Below are positions 43,649-58,473 of a DNA stretch of 64,000 bases, piece by piece. Each line of letters opens with the position of its first letter. The stretch's first letter is position 1. Source of the DNA: Dirofilaria immitis (Eukaryota; Nematoda; Chromadorea; Rhabditida; Onchocercidae). The translations under genes and the position numbers were made by a program. The notes under the pieces were generated by a model that saw nothing but the letters and a program-made list of their open reading frames with translations, was not told where the DNA came from and did no database searches. The stretch covers positions 124,001-188,000 of the forward strand of contig JAKNDB010000075.1 of NCBI GenBank assembly GCA_024305405.1. The letters run 5' to 3'.

Positions 43649-46600
43649 ACCTGTTATATGGGAAGATAGAAATAAAATCTATAATATATTTTATATGAAC
43701 TATTCACATTTAATAGTCTTTCTCGACATTATTAAACTATATGATAAATTAATATATTATACCTATACCATTATTATTAATAATGAATGATAAATAATTA
43801 GCTATTAATTTGGCTTATGTATATTAAAATATATATTCTCGAGAAATATTTCATTCGTATTTTTGAAATATCCTCGAGAAATACATTTCTCGAATATGAA
43901 TGATATTAGCTTACACTAAAGATTAATGATATTATTTGTGTACTTAATCACAAAAACCCTTAAAAAGACAATCTAAAGAAGTGAATTATTAAGATAAGAA
44001 ATTATCCCACAAAAATACTTATTCTTTTTATCTCTTTATCTCTCCCTTTCATTCTAATCTTCAATTCCTTCCTTTTTTCCTTCTTTCTTTTTCTCTCTTC
44101 TATTTTCTCTCTCATTTTTTCAAATAGTTTTCACCTCTCTTTTTTATTGGATAAATATTAAACATCAAATAAATAAATATTCATATTTAGACATCTAAAA
44201 ATGGAAATAAAGATTTAAAAGAGAAAATGATAGCGCGCTCGAGGGAGAGAGAGAGAGAGAGAAAGGGAAAGAGAAAAGAAGAAGAGCGAGAATTATTGAT
44301 TGATTTTTTTGTCCTTTTAAAAAAATTCCGGAACATTTGCATATACACTTTTGTGTATTTTGCTACCTGTTCATTGCTATTTATTATTATTGAAAGATTG
44401 TTTGGACGAATCACGGTAGGGGTTAAAGGTTACACATCTATAACATTTATTGCTATGTAAACTTTGGAAATAGGCCAACAAATATTTAAATAGAAAATTT
44501 TTGATATTAATAATATTAATATTAATATTGTCGAGAAAATTTTAAATTATTTTTATACAATTACAGTAATATATTAAGAATGTTTAAATGATTTTTTCTT
44601 TTTCACTTTAAACTTTTCAATATTTTATCGGAAAATAAAAAACAAATATTTTTTTATAAAAGAGAAATTTTGAAATAATCGATATAAATTAAGTATAAAA
44701 TTTTCGAAATTAATTAGAATAAAATAATTGGAATAGAAATAGATAATTGAAGAATATTTAAAATAAATATAAATAATTGATTAAAATGATATTTCTTTTG
44801 ATAACGAATATCTTAAAAACTCTAAAATATTTAAAATTATAATTTATTAATTAATTTAAAAATGGTAAAATTTGTTAATAAATTTTTTCAAATATAAATT
44901 AAATATATTTGGAAATATTTATGTATAAATTTTATACTTAAAGTGTCATTTAAAATGATGAAAATGATAATAAATTACTTAATTTGAATAAATTTTTATT
45001 CATTAATGCGATGAATCATATGCGATGAATCATATTTCGATAATGTAATCAAAAATATTGATTGCTGAAGTTACAAAATATTACATCATATTGATAGTAA
45101 TTGTTTAGAAATTTCATTCAAATATTTATCCCCGAGATGACATTTCGAGAATGCTTTTTGTTACTAATAAATCATTTACTTTTGTTTGTATTGATGATCT
45201 GAAATATTATTATTATGCAAATTTTATCAAAATGAAAAATTTATGAAATTTAATTTCACTATCATTTCTCATTTGTAATATGCTATTTTAGTTACTAATG
45301 ATATAATTAATTGATTAAAGGCTATTTTAGATATCACCAATATATATATATATATTAATAATTCTTCAAGATTAAGTGAATTAAATTCATTCATTTCATT
45401 ATTGATTAAAATAATTGAATTATTTCATTTCATTCCCATTTCCTATATCATTATTAACACCTATCTTATCCATCACTTGCATTTTATTATAATGAAAAAT
45501 GAATAGACAGGATTAAATATTTGTTTACAAATGGATTACATTTATAGTCTCACCTCTATTGATAAGCTTCTTACAGAGTTGAGTTGTGGTGATATCTTAT
45601 TGAACGGTAAAATGGCAAATAGCATCCAATATAATTATTAATTTTCAGGTATATCGTACTATCTAAATATTATATGGTTACTGTAGCAACTATTAATTAT
45701 TAAAAATTAGTATCAAATTATAATATCAGTAAATTATATTATAAAAATTTAATTTATATATTTAAAAGAAATAATGAAAATTACTACTTGAGAAATTAGG
45801 AAATAAAAATTTGAAAGGAGAAGTTTAAAATTAAAAAAAAAAATTTCTAATATCTTTTGCTAATTGCATTTTGCGATTATTAATAATAAATTAGTTTAAA
45901 TCGATAATCGATAATAAATGAAATAATTATTCAATTCATTATTAATTATACACTACCAATAATTTCAAATATAAAATTCATAACTAAAATTAATTTCAAT
46001 CATTATACAATACAATATTAATTGGTATAATTCATATAATAATCTTGTGATATAAATATATATTTCTTCATAGAATGTATATGAAAAAATAATTGCTATA
46101 AAAATAATTGAAACCTTAATTTAAATCAATTTCCATTCACCTTATCAATTGCCAAACAATCATCTACTTATGCATCATATTTATCATACTCAATATCATT
46201 ATCACCATTACTTTATTTATCATTCCTGATATTACTGTGTTAATATTTCTATATTTATATCTCGATCATTATCATTATTACTGTCATGATCATTGTTATT
46301 GTCTATCACTATCACAACTATTATCATTAAATAAGTGAATGAATTAATTAATCAATTACATTTAATAATGAGTAAGTGACCACTACTACAACTATTTATT
46401 ATTATTATTAATAGTAGTAGGAATATTGGTAGTAATAAATTTGTTGAAAGTAAGAGGATGAAGAGATGATGATATGTAATGTAAACTTAGAAATATTTAC
46501 TTCGTTTGTTTACTTTAGCTAAACAAATGTGTGAAATACTAAGCTTTATTCGACAAATAATTCAATGTTCTCTTTATAGGGTAAGCAGAAACTTCCTAAT

Positions 46601-46743
46601 AATAATATCTATTAAATTCCTAATAATAATATGTATTAGAATTTAAATTTATTACTCATTAACATTAATATCTTCATAGAATAGATGCTATAATTCACTT
46701 TATGATTATCTTTTCTATCTATCTATTTATAATAATGCCACAA

Positions 46744-46746
<3 letters not shown>

Positions 46747-46781
<35 letters not shown>

Positions 46782-46782
46782 C
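46747..46782. repeat. (ATT)n microsatellite
   Basis: Twelve ATT triplets; a short (AAT)n run follows at about 46877-46893. Confidence 0.9.
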
Positions 46783-48438
46783 AAGATACAATACATAGTA
46801 TGAATAAAATAGGAATAGAATGTCGAATTAATATAATTAATCGAAAAAGAAAATGAATTAGAAATCATTTGAATTAATAATAATAATAATAATAACTTTA
46901 AATATTATATTTCTGTCAAATTTTATAAATAAGAAAAACGAGAGAGACAGAGAGAGAGTGTGTATTTTTTCCTCTTTATTATTTCTTCAAAACTTTGTTT
47001 TTTTCTTTTTTTTTTTAATGTAATATATTTATTTGTATATAAGAGACAGGTAAAAAGGTAATGTTACGGCATTGGGAATTCAGAGGAAGAGTTAATGAAT
47101 TCATTGAGGTATGAGTAATTCAATTAAGGATGGATACACCTTAAAGGTTACGAAGGGAAAAGGTTATGTATAAAGAAGAGAGAAAGATGGGAATGGAAAA
47201 GTACTATTTGTACATCTTTTCTTGATGAAGGACAGAAAGATTATCAATGTATTCAAGAATTTTTGTTTTATTTGATCAAATCATAATTTTATACTATTCC
47301 TACTTTATTCGTTCTTTCACTTAGAAACATCCAATCAATCGATATTGTTCAGATAATCAAATTGTTTCATTAAATTTTAATCATTGGATAAAAATTTCGA
47401 ATCATTCGTTAAATCATTCCTTTTCAATTTTCTTCTCTAATCAATTGATAATAATATGTAAACAAAAATATTTCTTTAATAGTAATGATTTACTATATTA
47501 TTTGCACAATAATGAATTATCGATTAACTATCAATTACTAAAAATACTAATCGATATAATATTAAATTTAATTAAATAATTTTAACATATTATTATATTA
47601 TAATTATGATATTATTTGATAATATAATCTGATGTAATTATTATAAAAAATTTGAAATTATTTCAAATATCTTCATTTAAATTCTAATAATATTTTGTTA
47701 TAATATCATTTTAATCAAATATTTATCAAATTCAAATCTATAAAAGTTATCAAGATACATTATTATGAAATATTATATTTTTGTTTAAATTAAATTTTAA
47801 AATTTTCGAAATTTTCCTAAAAATCTAAAAAAATTTTTAAAGCTATAAAAAAAAATGAATAGTCAGTATTGAAGAAATGTGAAATGAAACAGGTTTTCTT
47901 GTCGTTCCACCTATCGACAACTTTGCCAATTGGATAAGCATCTGAAGCGGAAAATATTTCGCATCGAAATGATTGTAAAATGATGGAATCAGACAATCCG
48001 ATTAAGTTAACAAACAATCAAATTACAGTAATATTTCTTATTCAAAGGATTTATTGCATTGAAGAAAGAAAGATTCTGCACTTCTTTCAATCAGATATAA
48101 TAATTGGAAGCACCGTAATCCTCGATATCATTAACGATATATACTTTTTTGATTCGTTTTTTTCAAAACTAGTTTTAATCTTTCGAAATTTAAAAGATAA
48201 AAAATTTTTATTAGCCAATAATCTCTTATTTAAATTAAACTTTATCATATTGAATAAATTGGCAAATCTGATTAAGCTTCATCCATAAAAATTATTTCAA
48301 AAAAGTTTCTCTTTTAGTCAGATTTTCACATTCTTAATTCTTTTCTGATATATTTCATTTCAAACTTTCAAATATATAAAATATTGTATAACAATGATTG
48401 ATTAATATACGAATTGGATCAATCAATAAAACTTGAAA

Positions 48439-48476
48439 AATATCTGTGATAATTTTAACAAATTATCACAGATATT
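48439..48476. repeat. Perfect 17-bp hairpin with 4-base loop
   Basis: AATATCTGTGATAATTT at 48439-48455 is followed by TAAC and by its exact reverse complement at 48460-48476. The stem contains TGTGATAA on one arm and TTATCACA on the other. Confidence 0.85.
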
Positions 48477-48997
48477 ATTATCTATTTCATTACAGTAATA
48501 AATAAATAAGTTTTTCTTTTAAATCGATTTAAAAACAAAATTTTCTCATTTTTTATTAATTAAAAACTAATAAAACTATTAGGGAAAAAAGTATGTTTAT
48601 TTGTTTTGATATTAAAATATTTGCTTTAATTATTTATTAATTTATATTTGCTAATTATTCAATGAATATTTTAAATAATAAATAAAATACGGTAGCAAAA
48701 TAAAGAAAAGAATTGAAAAGGAAAATGAATCTAATCTCAATATGCAAATAATTAAATTGATCGAATGAAATATTACCATAAAAAATAAATATATTTATTT
48801 AATTTTATATATTATTTTCAAAAAAAAAAAATAAATAAATAAATCAATAAATACCAATATAAGAGAGAAAGGATATAAAAGTGAATCAATAAAAGATATT
48901 TATTGCTATATTATTATTCTATACTTTCATATAGTATAATTTAATTCATTCATTTAACATGAAAGAACATTTACGATTTAATAAAACATATGTGTAT

Positions 48998-49080
48998 GCG
49001 GGTGCGTATGTGTGTATGCACATATATATACATATGTGTGTGTGTATATATATATATGGTGTATTTATATATGTGTGTAC
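48998..49080. repeat. TG/TATA compound microsatellite
   Basis: Alternating TGTG and TATA words with CATATA interruptions. Confidence 0.8.
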
Positions 49081-50894
49081 ATGCAATAACGGTCTGTCTG
49101 TCTGTTTAAAGAAAAGTGCACCATCTTCTTTAAAATGTTTAATTTTAAAATAGAAATTGATATGTAGCAGTGAAATAAATAATTCATTAATATAATTGAT
49201 ATTTTAATTTAAAAATAGAAAAAAGGAAATATCTTTTAGACCGTATACTTGTGAATTAATCAGTTTCAATGAATAAATTATGAAGATTATTCTAATTACG
49301 GTAACAATTTATCGTATACATAAAATAGTTGATTGAAAAGAATTCTTTTGTATTCATCATTAAATAGCATATTTATTTTATTTTAAAAAATAGAAAAAAA
49401 ATAGTAATATTCACATTACTAATTATTTAAAATAATAAACTAAACTGAGAATTGATATACCTCATATAGTACAATTATAAAATTATTGGCAAATTTCTAA
49501 TATTGATAACAATAAAACATTTTGAAAAATTAAAAATCATTTTATTTTAATCAAAATAAATGTATTATTAAATTGTTATTGATTAATTGATTAAACAAAT
49601 AATTGATTAATTAGCTTTTTTTGAGTTAATTTTTGCAAATAATATTTGTTGGCAATTATTTGGCGAAGGAAATGATAAAAAATTTTCAATGATATGATAA
49701 TTACATTAATTAATAATTACATTAATAAATAAGTAAACAGAAATTAAATTGTATTTTTTTCTTTTCCTTTTTCCTCTTTTTTTCTCTTGCTTCTCTTTAT
49801 TTCTTCCCATTCCTCTTGTCCTTGTTGTGTAATAACCTTTTAAACTAACAAATTTGAATTTAACGGGGACAGAACTAATTCAATGATTTAATAACTAGAT
49901 TTTAATAGCCTTTTTTTTTTTTTTTTAACGTTGAAAATAAATCACATTTAATAAGATGAGAAAATGAAAAATAGATACGGTATATTAAAATGAACTATGA
50001 TATTATTTGTTTGGTTAAAAAAAAAAATTTGTTATATAGTGCAATAATAATTTGCTTACCGAATCGTCCTCATTAAAAATTAATAAAAAAGAAAAAGAGA
50101 AGACGAGAAATAACAAAAAAAAAAAAAAAGAGCGACCCGCTACCTTTTGCTGAAATTTCAACGAGAATATATATTCATTTGAAAAAGTAAAATTAGAAGA
50201 CGAAAAGAAGCAACTTATATCAAAACAATAACAATTATAATATTATTTCTTCTTCTACATTAGAAAAAAAACCAAAAACTGTAAACAAGAAAGGTATGCA
50301 AATTACGATACAGTAGGATGAAAGCCGCTCAATATTAATATAAGAAATGAACATTTTTACTCATTATTATGTAACATAAATTTTACTATCATGATTATGA
50401 TTATAATTAAATGATAAAAATGATATCTCAACTTTTGAATAATCATTTTTTAAAAATTATCAAGTAAAGAAAATTTGTAATCACATAATTCGTAATAATT
50501 TGCGAGATTTGGAATTATAGTAAAGATTGAAAAAAATACGAATAATTTTGAAGATATACTGTAAAAATAATTCACCGATATATGATCGATCATTTTTAAA
50601 TTAAAAGAAAAAAATAAGTATGTATAATAGATAGAGACAGTATTAGTTTAAATACTCGTCGAACAATAAATTTACACCGATTGTGAAAAAGAAAAAGTTG
50701 TTCGAAGATATGAGCGAATATTTTGTAAAATATTTTTAACTTAAATTTTAACATCAAAATTTTAAATTTTAAATTTCATTCGATTGCGAAATGGCAATTA
50801 ATTGAAAGGACTATTTGATGATAAATTTTTAGCTTTTCAAAATATTCTCTAATTGATTCATTATTCCATTTACTTGTAATAATTGATAAGAAAA

Positions 50895-53800
50895 CTAAAT
50901 TGAGCCTTTAGGCTCTTTTTTGATATCCAATACTTTGATATCATTAGCATTATCATTTCTCGCATCATTATTGATTGATAAACGATGCTTCTTAATTTTG
51001 GTACAATCATCATCATCATCCGATACTTCATAATCTGATTCATCTGATGCACTGATCTTCTGTCCGGTACCATCTTTTGTATCAATTTCACGCTTTTGTT
51101 TACGATCTTTTGCACGACGATTTTTAAACCATACCTTTAAAATGATACCAATATTTTTTAAATTCTAAAAAATATATTTAACCTGAATAATCCGTGAATT
51201 TTAAGTTATTATTCATTTAACTTAAATGTTTATTCTATTTATCGTTTATATATTTTATCACTTAATTATCACTTAATTGATTGGAAGCATTTGATTTAAC
51301 ACATATAAATTAATAATAATATTTAGATTTGTTTATTTATTATTGGAATTATAGCTATAATCATTGCTATACCTCACTAAAAATTTTTTTCATATAATGT
51401 TTCTATCAATAACTTTTTATTCCCATTTTTATCAATAATTCAATTCTTATCAGTAATAATTTAAAATAGTAATTCAATTTATGTTGAAAAAATAGACAAC
51501 ATAATTGCAAGTCAAATATTTTATCTTATAATTAATTATAGGATTATATATTTTCATATGATAAGACATTTATCTTGAAGAAAACATTACATGAATTATT
51601 ATATAATTATAATAATGAAAAAATGATATTGTATGATTTGATTATTCATGATTTAAAATCACTATCAAATTTTTTTTAATTCATTTAACTTAATATTAGC
51701 TTATAAAAAAATTTTGCAATAAAATCATTGCTTGAAGAATTATTGCTTTTAATTAATTTTGATTTGATATTAGTAAAATTTGTTAATTAAAATATTTGCC
51801 TAAAAATTATATACAATTTTATAAAATTATTTTGTAAAAACAGTACATAGCATTAAGTATTCCAAATGAAATAATTTTCTGGAATAATTTAAAATTACAG
51901 TAATAAAAAAACAATTAAAAAATTTGCATCTTTTCGAATTGTTTAATAAATTACAATTGTGGAAACGTATCAGAATTATGAAAGAAATTATCATTGCAAA
52001 AAAAAAAGATTAAAAATCAATGAATGAAAAATTATGGTAGAAAGAAATTTTAAAATTTATGCTAATATTTTGTTTATATAATATATTTTAAAAAATTAGT
52101 AAAAGTTTTTCAATTACCTCTACCCGTTCTTCTTTGAGGTCACATTGTACGGCAAGCTTTTCACGTAACATTACGTCCGGATAATGAGTTCCTTGAAATG
52201 CATTTTCTAAAATTTGCAATTGTTCTTCACTAAAAATTGTTCGATGACGTCGTTTTCGTTTACCACTGTAATGAAATGGATGAAATGATGTAATAAAACC
52301 ATTATTGATATACGGGAAACCGGGATCTGAAATATAACATTTAAACTTCAAATTTTAACTATAAATCTTTTTAATTTTTATTTTAATTATTTATTAATGA
52401 TAATAAAAGAGTTATTATTGATGATAAATTTGATTGATAAATAATGCAAAATAGTTTTATTCAGGTAAATTCATGTATACACATAATTGTTTATTATATA
52501 ATTGTAAATAAAAATTAAAACCATATATTGGTATTAATATTATTAAAGGATTATCAACAATTATCTAAAGTTATGAGATAATTTTTAATTTATATTTAAT
52601 TTTCTCGTCAACATCATCTTTTACTTTATCAAAAAAAAAGACTTTATGTTTTGGTTTTATTAATTATAACATATATTTATCATTCATAATTATTAAGACA
52701 GTGATAGAGAAAAATGAATGTATTCTAAAGAAATAGAATTCCAAATAATAATTGATGATATTTTAACATTTATTAATTAATCAATTAATTAATTATATCG
52801 GAAATAATAATATGAATTTAAAACTTACGGGGATATGAGAAAGGTGGCGGAATACTGGGCCATGCAACGGTAGCAGCAGCAGCAGCAGCAGCAACGGCGA
52901 AATCATTTGTTAACGGTATTGGTGGTAGCGGTGGTACTGGTACCCGTCTGGATAAAATACTTTCAATCGAAAAATTTGATACTGTAGAACTAAAAATAAT
53001 AAATCGATTAAATAATGATTATTTTATAGCTTGACTATTATTAAATACTGTATTGGATAATAATAAATTATTATTATATACATATTATGTATATATTAGT
53101 TAAATTCAGTATTCAATTCCGTTCAAGTATTAAAAAAACAAAAAACAAAATAAAACTTATCGATTAATTTACTAATACCTGTTTAGATTTGAAATTTTAA
53201 TAAAGCAGTTGTTATTGGGAAATAGCCAAGTTTAATCAGTGACAGGTAAATTGTTCAATTTTAAATTAACGATCAACTTGGATAGATGATATAATTCATG
53301 AATTATTTTATAGTTTAATTATTATTAAATAATATATCTGCTGATAATTAATTAAATTTATTTATTACTGATGAAATAGGATCTACATTATTTAGTAATT
53401 TAAACAAATTACAATTTAGGAAAATGAATTCTATTTCTATGAAATTTTAGTCTTTGCTAAGTTTTTATTAATTTGTTAATCATTGATATCTATGTTAATT
53501 TTTATCAATAAATATTGTGCTGATAATAAACAAAATTAATTATCAGTAGTAGACATCATTTAAATTTGATTATCAATTTCAAATTATGATAATATTCCCT
53601 AAAGTAGAAATTTGTTATATTTAATATGAAACATACATCAACAATTTACAAAAGTTATAAATGAATATATTATTCGTAAAAAGAAATTTCTTGCTATTAA
53701 ATCGCTGATAACGAATATGATATCGATTTTGCTATGATAGATTATTACTTCTACCGTATATCTATCTTTCGTTGTATAATATCATTTTATATTTCATTTT

Positions 53801-54623
53801 ATCATATCAAATGTTAATAATTTTATATAATAAATTGAATACAATAGTACATTTCAAAAATGAATATTAATTAATGATTCGATAAAAAAGGTTAACGACG
53901 AATATTATATGCATAAAAATGATATGTTTTAGAATTGAAAAGAAAAAAATAGATTGTTAGCAATTAATGAGATGATCGCTTGTTGTTGTTGTTTATTAGA
54001 TAGTAAGGAAAATTTATATTCTAATTTGAAAAGTTTGAATATTTTTTAAAAGAATAAAATGAATTGGAAATAGAAAATTTGTTAATTACAGAAAGGATTA
54101 ATCTCAAGAAATTAAATCGATAAAAAGTAATTTGATATTGTCAAAGATATTTTTATTAACTTTTTCCTTCTAAATTTTTTCATTGCGCGGATAAATTTAA
54201 TATAATTAAACTTATCAACAAATAATTTTGAAGTTTATTTTCCACAAAAATTCAATTTATTTTTTTTAATACGTCAGTTATTTTATTCATTAAAAAAGAG
54301 AAATTCTTTTCTTTAGATAAAATTGAATAAGTAATGAAATAAAAATAAAAATATCATTCATTTTATCAAATAAGTATAAAGATATACTGCTTATATATTG
54401 TATATATTCATTATAATAACAATAATGATAATATAATGATTAATTATAATTATAAATTAATCATAACACATTATTAATAATTAAATCTAATATGAAATAT
54501 ATATGGATGGATAAATTACCTGGATGATGTTGGCATTTGCGCGAAACATGTGCGAAAATTTGTTGATGTTGGTGGAATGTTAGTAGCAGCCGTATAATAA
54601 TATGATGGATAAGGAAGTGACAT
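50895..54623 (-). CDS. gsc: Goosecoid-type homeobox transcription factor (ceh-45 type)
   Basis: Four exons in transcript order: 54520-54623, 52829-52989, 52118-52326, 50895-51134. Phases agree at every junction and give 237 residues without frame damage. An eh1 (goosecoid-engrailed homology) motif FSIESILS at residues 41-48 predicts Groucho recruitment and repression. A Pro-rich stretch and seven alanines encoded by pure GCT codons follow. The homeodomain spans residues 113-172 and begins [17 protein letters not shown]. It continues [13 protein letters not shown] and ends [15 protein letters not shown]. Lys at homeodomain position 50 predicts bicoid-like TAATCC binding, as in goosecoid. Position 56 is Asp where vertebrate Goosecoid has Trp. 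The C-terminal tail is acidic (SDDDDDC) and contains IKKE, a sumoylation consensus. The gene is isolated, with about 5.6 kb of non-coding DNA upstream. In C. elegans the goosecoid relative is, from memory, ceh-45. Confidence 0.95.
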
Positions 54624-54943
54624 AATAATAATAATAATTTTATAGAATCATTCAAATTATTATAAAGAATATGAATCAAATAAATTGTTGATGATAATAG
54701 ATAATATTCGAGAATGGAAAAAGAAAAAAATTAGTCTTTTTTTGAAAATTCGATTGCAGCATAAGAATACCTCTTCTTCAACATTTAATTCTTCTTCAAA
54801 CTACCGTCATCCTATCTTACTAAATCATACCCTCATTTCTCTTTTTCTCATCATCTATTCGTCATATCCCACCCATCCCAATAGTTTCATTGGTTGTTTA
54901 TAGCATTTGTACCGCCCATTCATCATATTGTCATTCATCATAT

Positions 54944-55015
54944 ATACACACACACACACACACATACACACACGCACACACACACACATATATACACACA
55001 CATATATATATTTAG
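54944..55015. repeat. (CA)n/CATA microsatellite
   Basis: Runs of CACACA and CATATA; a separate (GA)n run follows at about 55110-55134. Confidence 0.9.
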
Positions 55016-56209
55016 TAAACATTTTGAGTTTCAGCAACGACGACACTTCAATAGGAATATTTTGTATTTGATGAATTTAAATATTAGAAAAAGAAGGAAG
55101 GAGTATATATGTGAGAGAGAGAGAGAGAGAGAGGGAGAAAGACGATGAAAAAATTTATATTCTTTGAAAAATTTTAATCCGAAAAAATTCAGGAAAGTAT
55201 TAGCCTTTTTAATGGTAGATTACGGTAGCGAGAATTCCATAACAGTATGGGGATAATCAATTTTTGGGCTTTTATGACTGAAAAGACAATTTTCAAAATC
55301 TGATGGGATTTTTTTAAATAATTTTTCTCGAACTTTTGAAATTAATTTAAAATTTATTCATTTTATGATATCATATATTTATTTATGTTTTATATCTATC
55401 AATCATTTTATCTCTTATCTTTTTTTTATTTCTTTCTTTTTTATCTCATTCATTCTTTTTATATAATAAAAGATAGCAGATGATATATGTTCATTGTCAA
55501 ATATCGAGAATCTCAAGATGAAATATGTTTAATGATATTATAAATAATAAATATTACACGTGATACTATTCCTTATGTATTTTATATGAAAAAGAACAAT
55601 AATAAAGATGAAAGAAAAAATATGATAAAGCATTTTCTCTACCTGATATATTTTTTTAAAAAAAAAAATCTTAATGGAAATAAAAAAACGAACAAAATTC
55701 TATCTTTGTTTATCATATTTACTTTAATGATAACAGTGATAGTAATAATAATAACAAATAATCAATAAATAGAGATATAATTATGAATAAATGAATTAAC
55801 AATAATAATGCTAATATTTTATATATTGCCTATTTTGAATAATTTCGGTAATAATTGCTAATTTATTCACATTATTCTGGAATTATCAGATCTATTATAT
55901 TGTTATCGATACTACGATATTATTATTATCAACGTTACTACTATCACTATTATCACTAACTATTAATTATTTTATCATGACTAATGTCACTATCGTATTA
56001 TCATTATTATAACAATAGTAGTAACAATTAATAAATAATAGTAGTAATAACTTATGCCATTTGATTTAGATAATAATAATTTATAATTTCGGATCATCCT
56101 CCTTTCTTCCGTTTGCTATTCATTATTATTATCATCCTTATCAACATCATCATCACTATCACGTTCATCATCACCGTCGATAATATTTTATATGTGACAG
56201 ATTTGATAA

Positions 56210-56330
56210 TATTGCCATTAGAAGGGGTGAATCTTTGCACGATAATCGTCGCCGATCAGTTTTCCTGTTATATGAAGCGTGAATCTCAATTAGGTATGAA
56301 GTCTGCAAACTTCACTCATCACATCAACAT
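56210..56330. other. Less AT-rich block upstream of goosecoid
   Basis: About 120 bases with mixed composition. GTGAATCTTTGCA (56227-56239) is an imperfect inverted match to TGCAAACTTCAC (56304-56315). An open plus-strand frame runs through it (to 56393) but its first part is a repeat artefact. It lies about 1.6 kb upstream of goosecoid; an enhancer or structured RNA is possible. Confidence 0.3.
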
Positions 56331-56421
56331 ATTTAATGCATTAATGTTTATCATCATTCCTACTATGAGAATTTGCATACCAATAGATTAAAATAAGCAT
56401 TCATTGCTATATATATATAAC

Positions 56422-56442
56422 AATAATAATATTAATACTAAT

Positions 56443-56485
<43 letters not shown>
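56422..56485. repeat. (AAT)n microsatellite
   Basis: Interrupted then pure AAT triplets over about 60 bases. Confidence 0.9.
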
Positions 56486-56486
<1 letters not shown>

Positions 56487-57829
56487 TACTATCAATTGTT
56501 ATTATTATAAATATTATTGAAATAATTGGATAATTTATTTTGATAAGATAAATGATAAAAACAAATGCATTCTTGCAATAATTTTAACTTTTAGAAACAA
56601 AAATATCATAAACGGATAATACAAAATCAAAATTTTTTATTGTCAATTTTTTTTTTTATATTCAAGAAATTATATAATTGAAATTTTTATGTAATAAAAA
56701 TTGGAAATTAATAAAATAAAATAAGATGCAACATGTGTCAAAAATATGATTACTTATCTTATAAGGATATGATGTAATATATATCAAGAATATGATTATT
56801 TATCTTATCAGTTTGATGATTAGTGATTAAAATATATTTCTGTTATGTTGTAAAAATAATGTATGAATTAAATTGATTTCATATATAGAAGAATCATTTT
56901 GAAATGATTAAGTTGACCTATTCTTGATCATAAATAAAGTACTTTCTTCTCTAAATTTCTTAAAATATCATTCATATTTTGTGCAACTAATACATTACAG
57001 TCTTAATTACTATTTTACTATCCTTATATTTATTGATAAAATTATGATATCACTGCAAGCATTATTAATATCATTTTATTTTATCCATATTATTAAGTAA
57101 AATATATGGTTTCTAATGTTACGCAATAGTGTAGTGATAATTATTATCACAATGATAATGATAATAATATAAAATAATAATAATTATTATTGTTATTGTT
57201 TTCTAGCATACACCTTTATTTCACATTATCATTTACGATATGCTTAAAAATTTAAATTAAATAATATTTTAATTTATTTATTGAAATTTTTAATGCTAAT
57301 ATTTTTATATAAAATTAATTCTCTTTTTGAAAGATAATAGAAATTTATATTTTTATATAAAATTTTAATTCGATAATTGAGAATGAAATGAAATAGGGAA
57401 AAATTAGTTAAGATAGTAATGGATGAAAACAATAATGAATATATAATTTATCATACTGTAATCAATAATCATTGTAATGATATCATTCGATATTTTCAAT
57501 ATTATGATTAATTAAAACTAATAATGAAAGTCAGATAAAATATGCTTTTTAATTTTTAAATCATTTCTTTCATTCTATCAACTCTTTTCTAATCAGAAAA
57601 AAATTTTTTTAATCATATTTTTACAAATTAAAATGCATATATTTAATTTAAAATATTCTAATTTGAATACTAAACAATTTAATTAAATTAATTTAAATTT
57701 ATAATTAAAATATTACTTTCAATTAATTTAATTATTATATATTCAATTTTAAACTCTCATGCTTGAATCCATCAAATTAAGTATTGTTGTAAGTCAGAAA
57801 ATAAATAAATTTAAAATTATTTAAATATA

Positions 57830-57895
57830 TATATGCACACACATACACACATACACACACAAACACACATACATACATACATACACATATACAAT
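57830..57895. repeat. CA/CATA microsatellite
   Basis: ACACATACACAC and CATACATACATA runs; a GT-rich counterpart lies at about 58165-58220. Confidence 0.85.
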
Positions 57896-58473
57896 ATATT
57901 CAGACGTATACAATACATATGTCTGCTGATAAACTATCGACAAAAATCATTGCACCCTCAAATAAAACTGTTTATAAAAATATGATGGTTAAATGGATAC
58001 GGTCATATTATTGTCATCATTTAGCATTAGGAAGGAAGTAAATGTATTTTAGCAGTTTCTAGTAACAACTTAGGATAAAGGAAGTAAGAAAATGGAATAT
58101 AATGATGATTTATATGCATGTATGTATATGTATGATGTATGTATGTACATCATTGTATTAGTTTGTCTAAATATATGTGTGCGTGTGGTGTGTGTGTGTG
58201 TGTGTATGTGTGTGTGTATCTTTGAGTAAATATAATATACCTGAGATATACCTGAGATATGATGAATTGAATGGATGGTAGTCCTAAATGGACAGGTAAA
58301 TGAGATGAAATGATGCTATTGTATTATAACAAATAACAAATCTATGCATTATATTATTCTGATATATAATGTTTACATTAGTATTCAAAAGATAAACTTT
58401 TTTCTTCTCTTTTTCCCTCTTCATTGAAGATTACATTAATAATTTGAAGATATTATCATTTTTTTTTCACTAA

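Larger units (their letters stand above)
42318..50894. other. Non-coding region downstream of goosecoid
   Basis: 8.6 kb without a supportable gene, very AT-rich, with microsatellites and pyrimidine tracts listed separately and a perfect hairpin at 48439-48476. Frames such as 47980-48288 and 44227-44460 lack recognisable domains and splice context. It may hold goosecoid regulatory DNA. Confidence 0.5.

Noticed and set aside
47980..48288. 102-residue plus-strand frame beginning MMESDNPIKLT
   Set aside because: The first part looks protein-like but the rest is low complexity Ile/Phe/Leu/Asn; no domain, no acceptor at the start, no partner exon.
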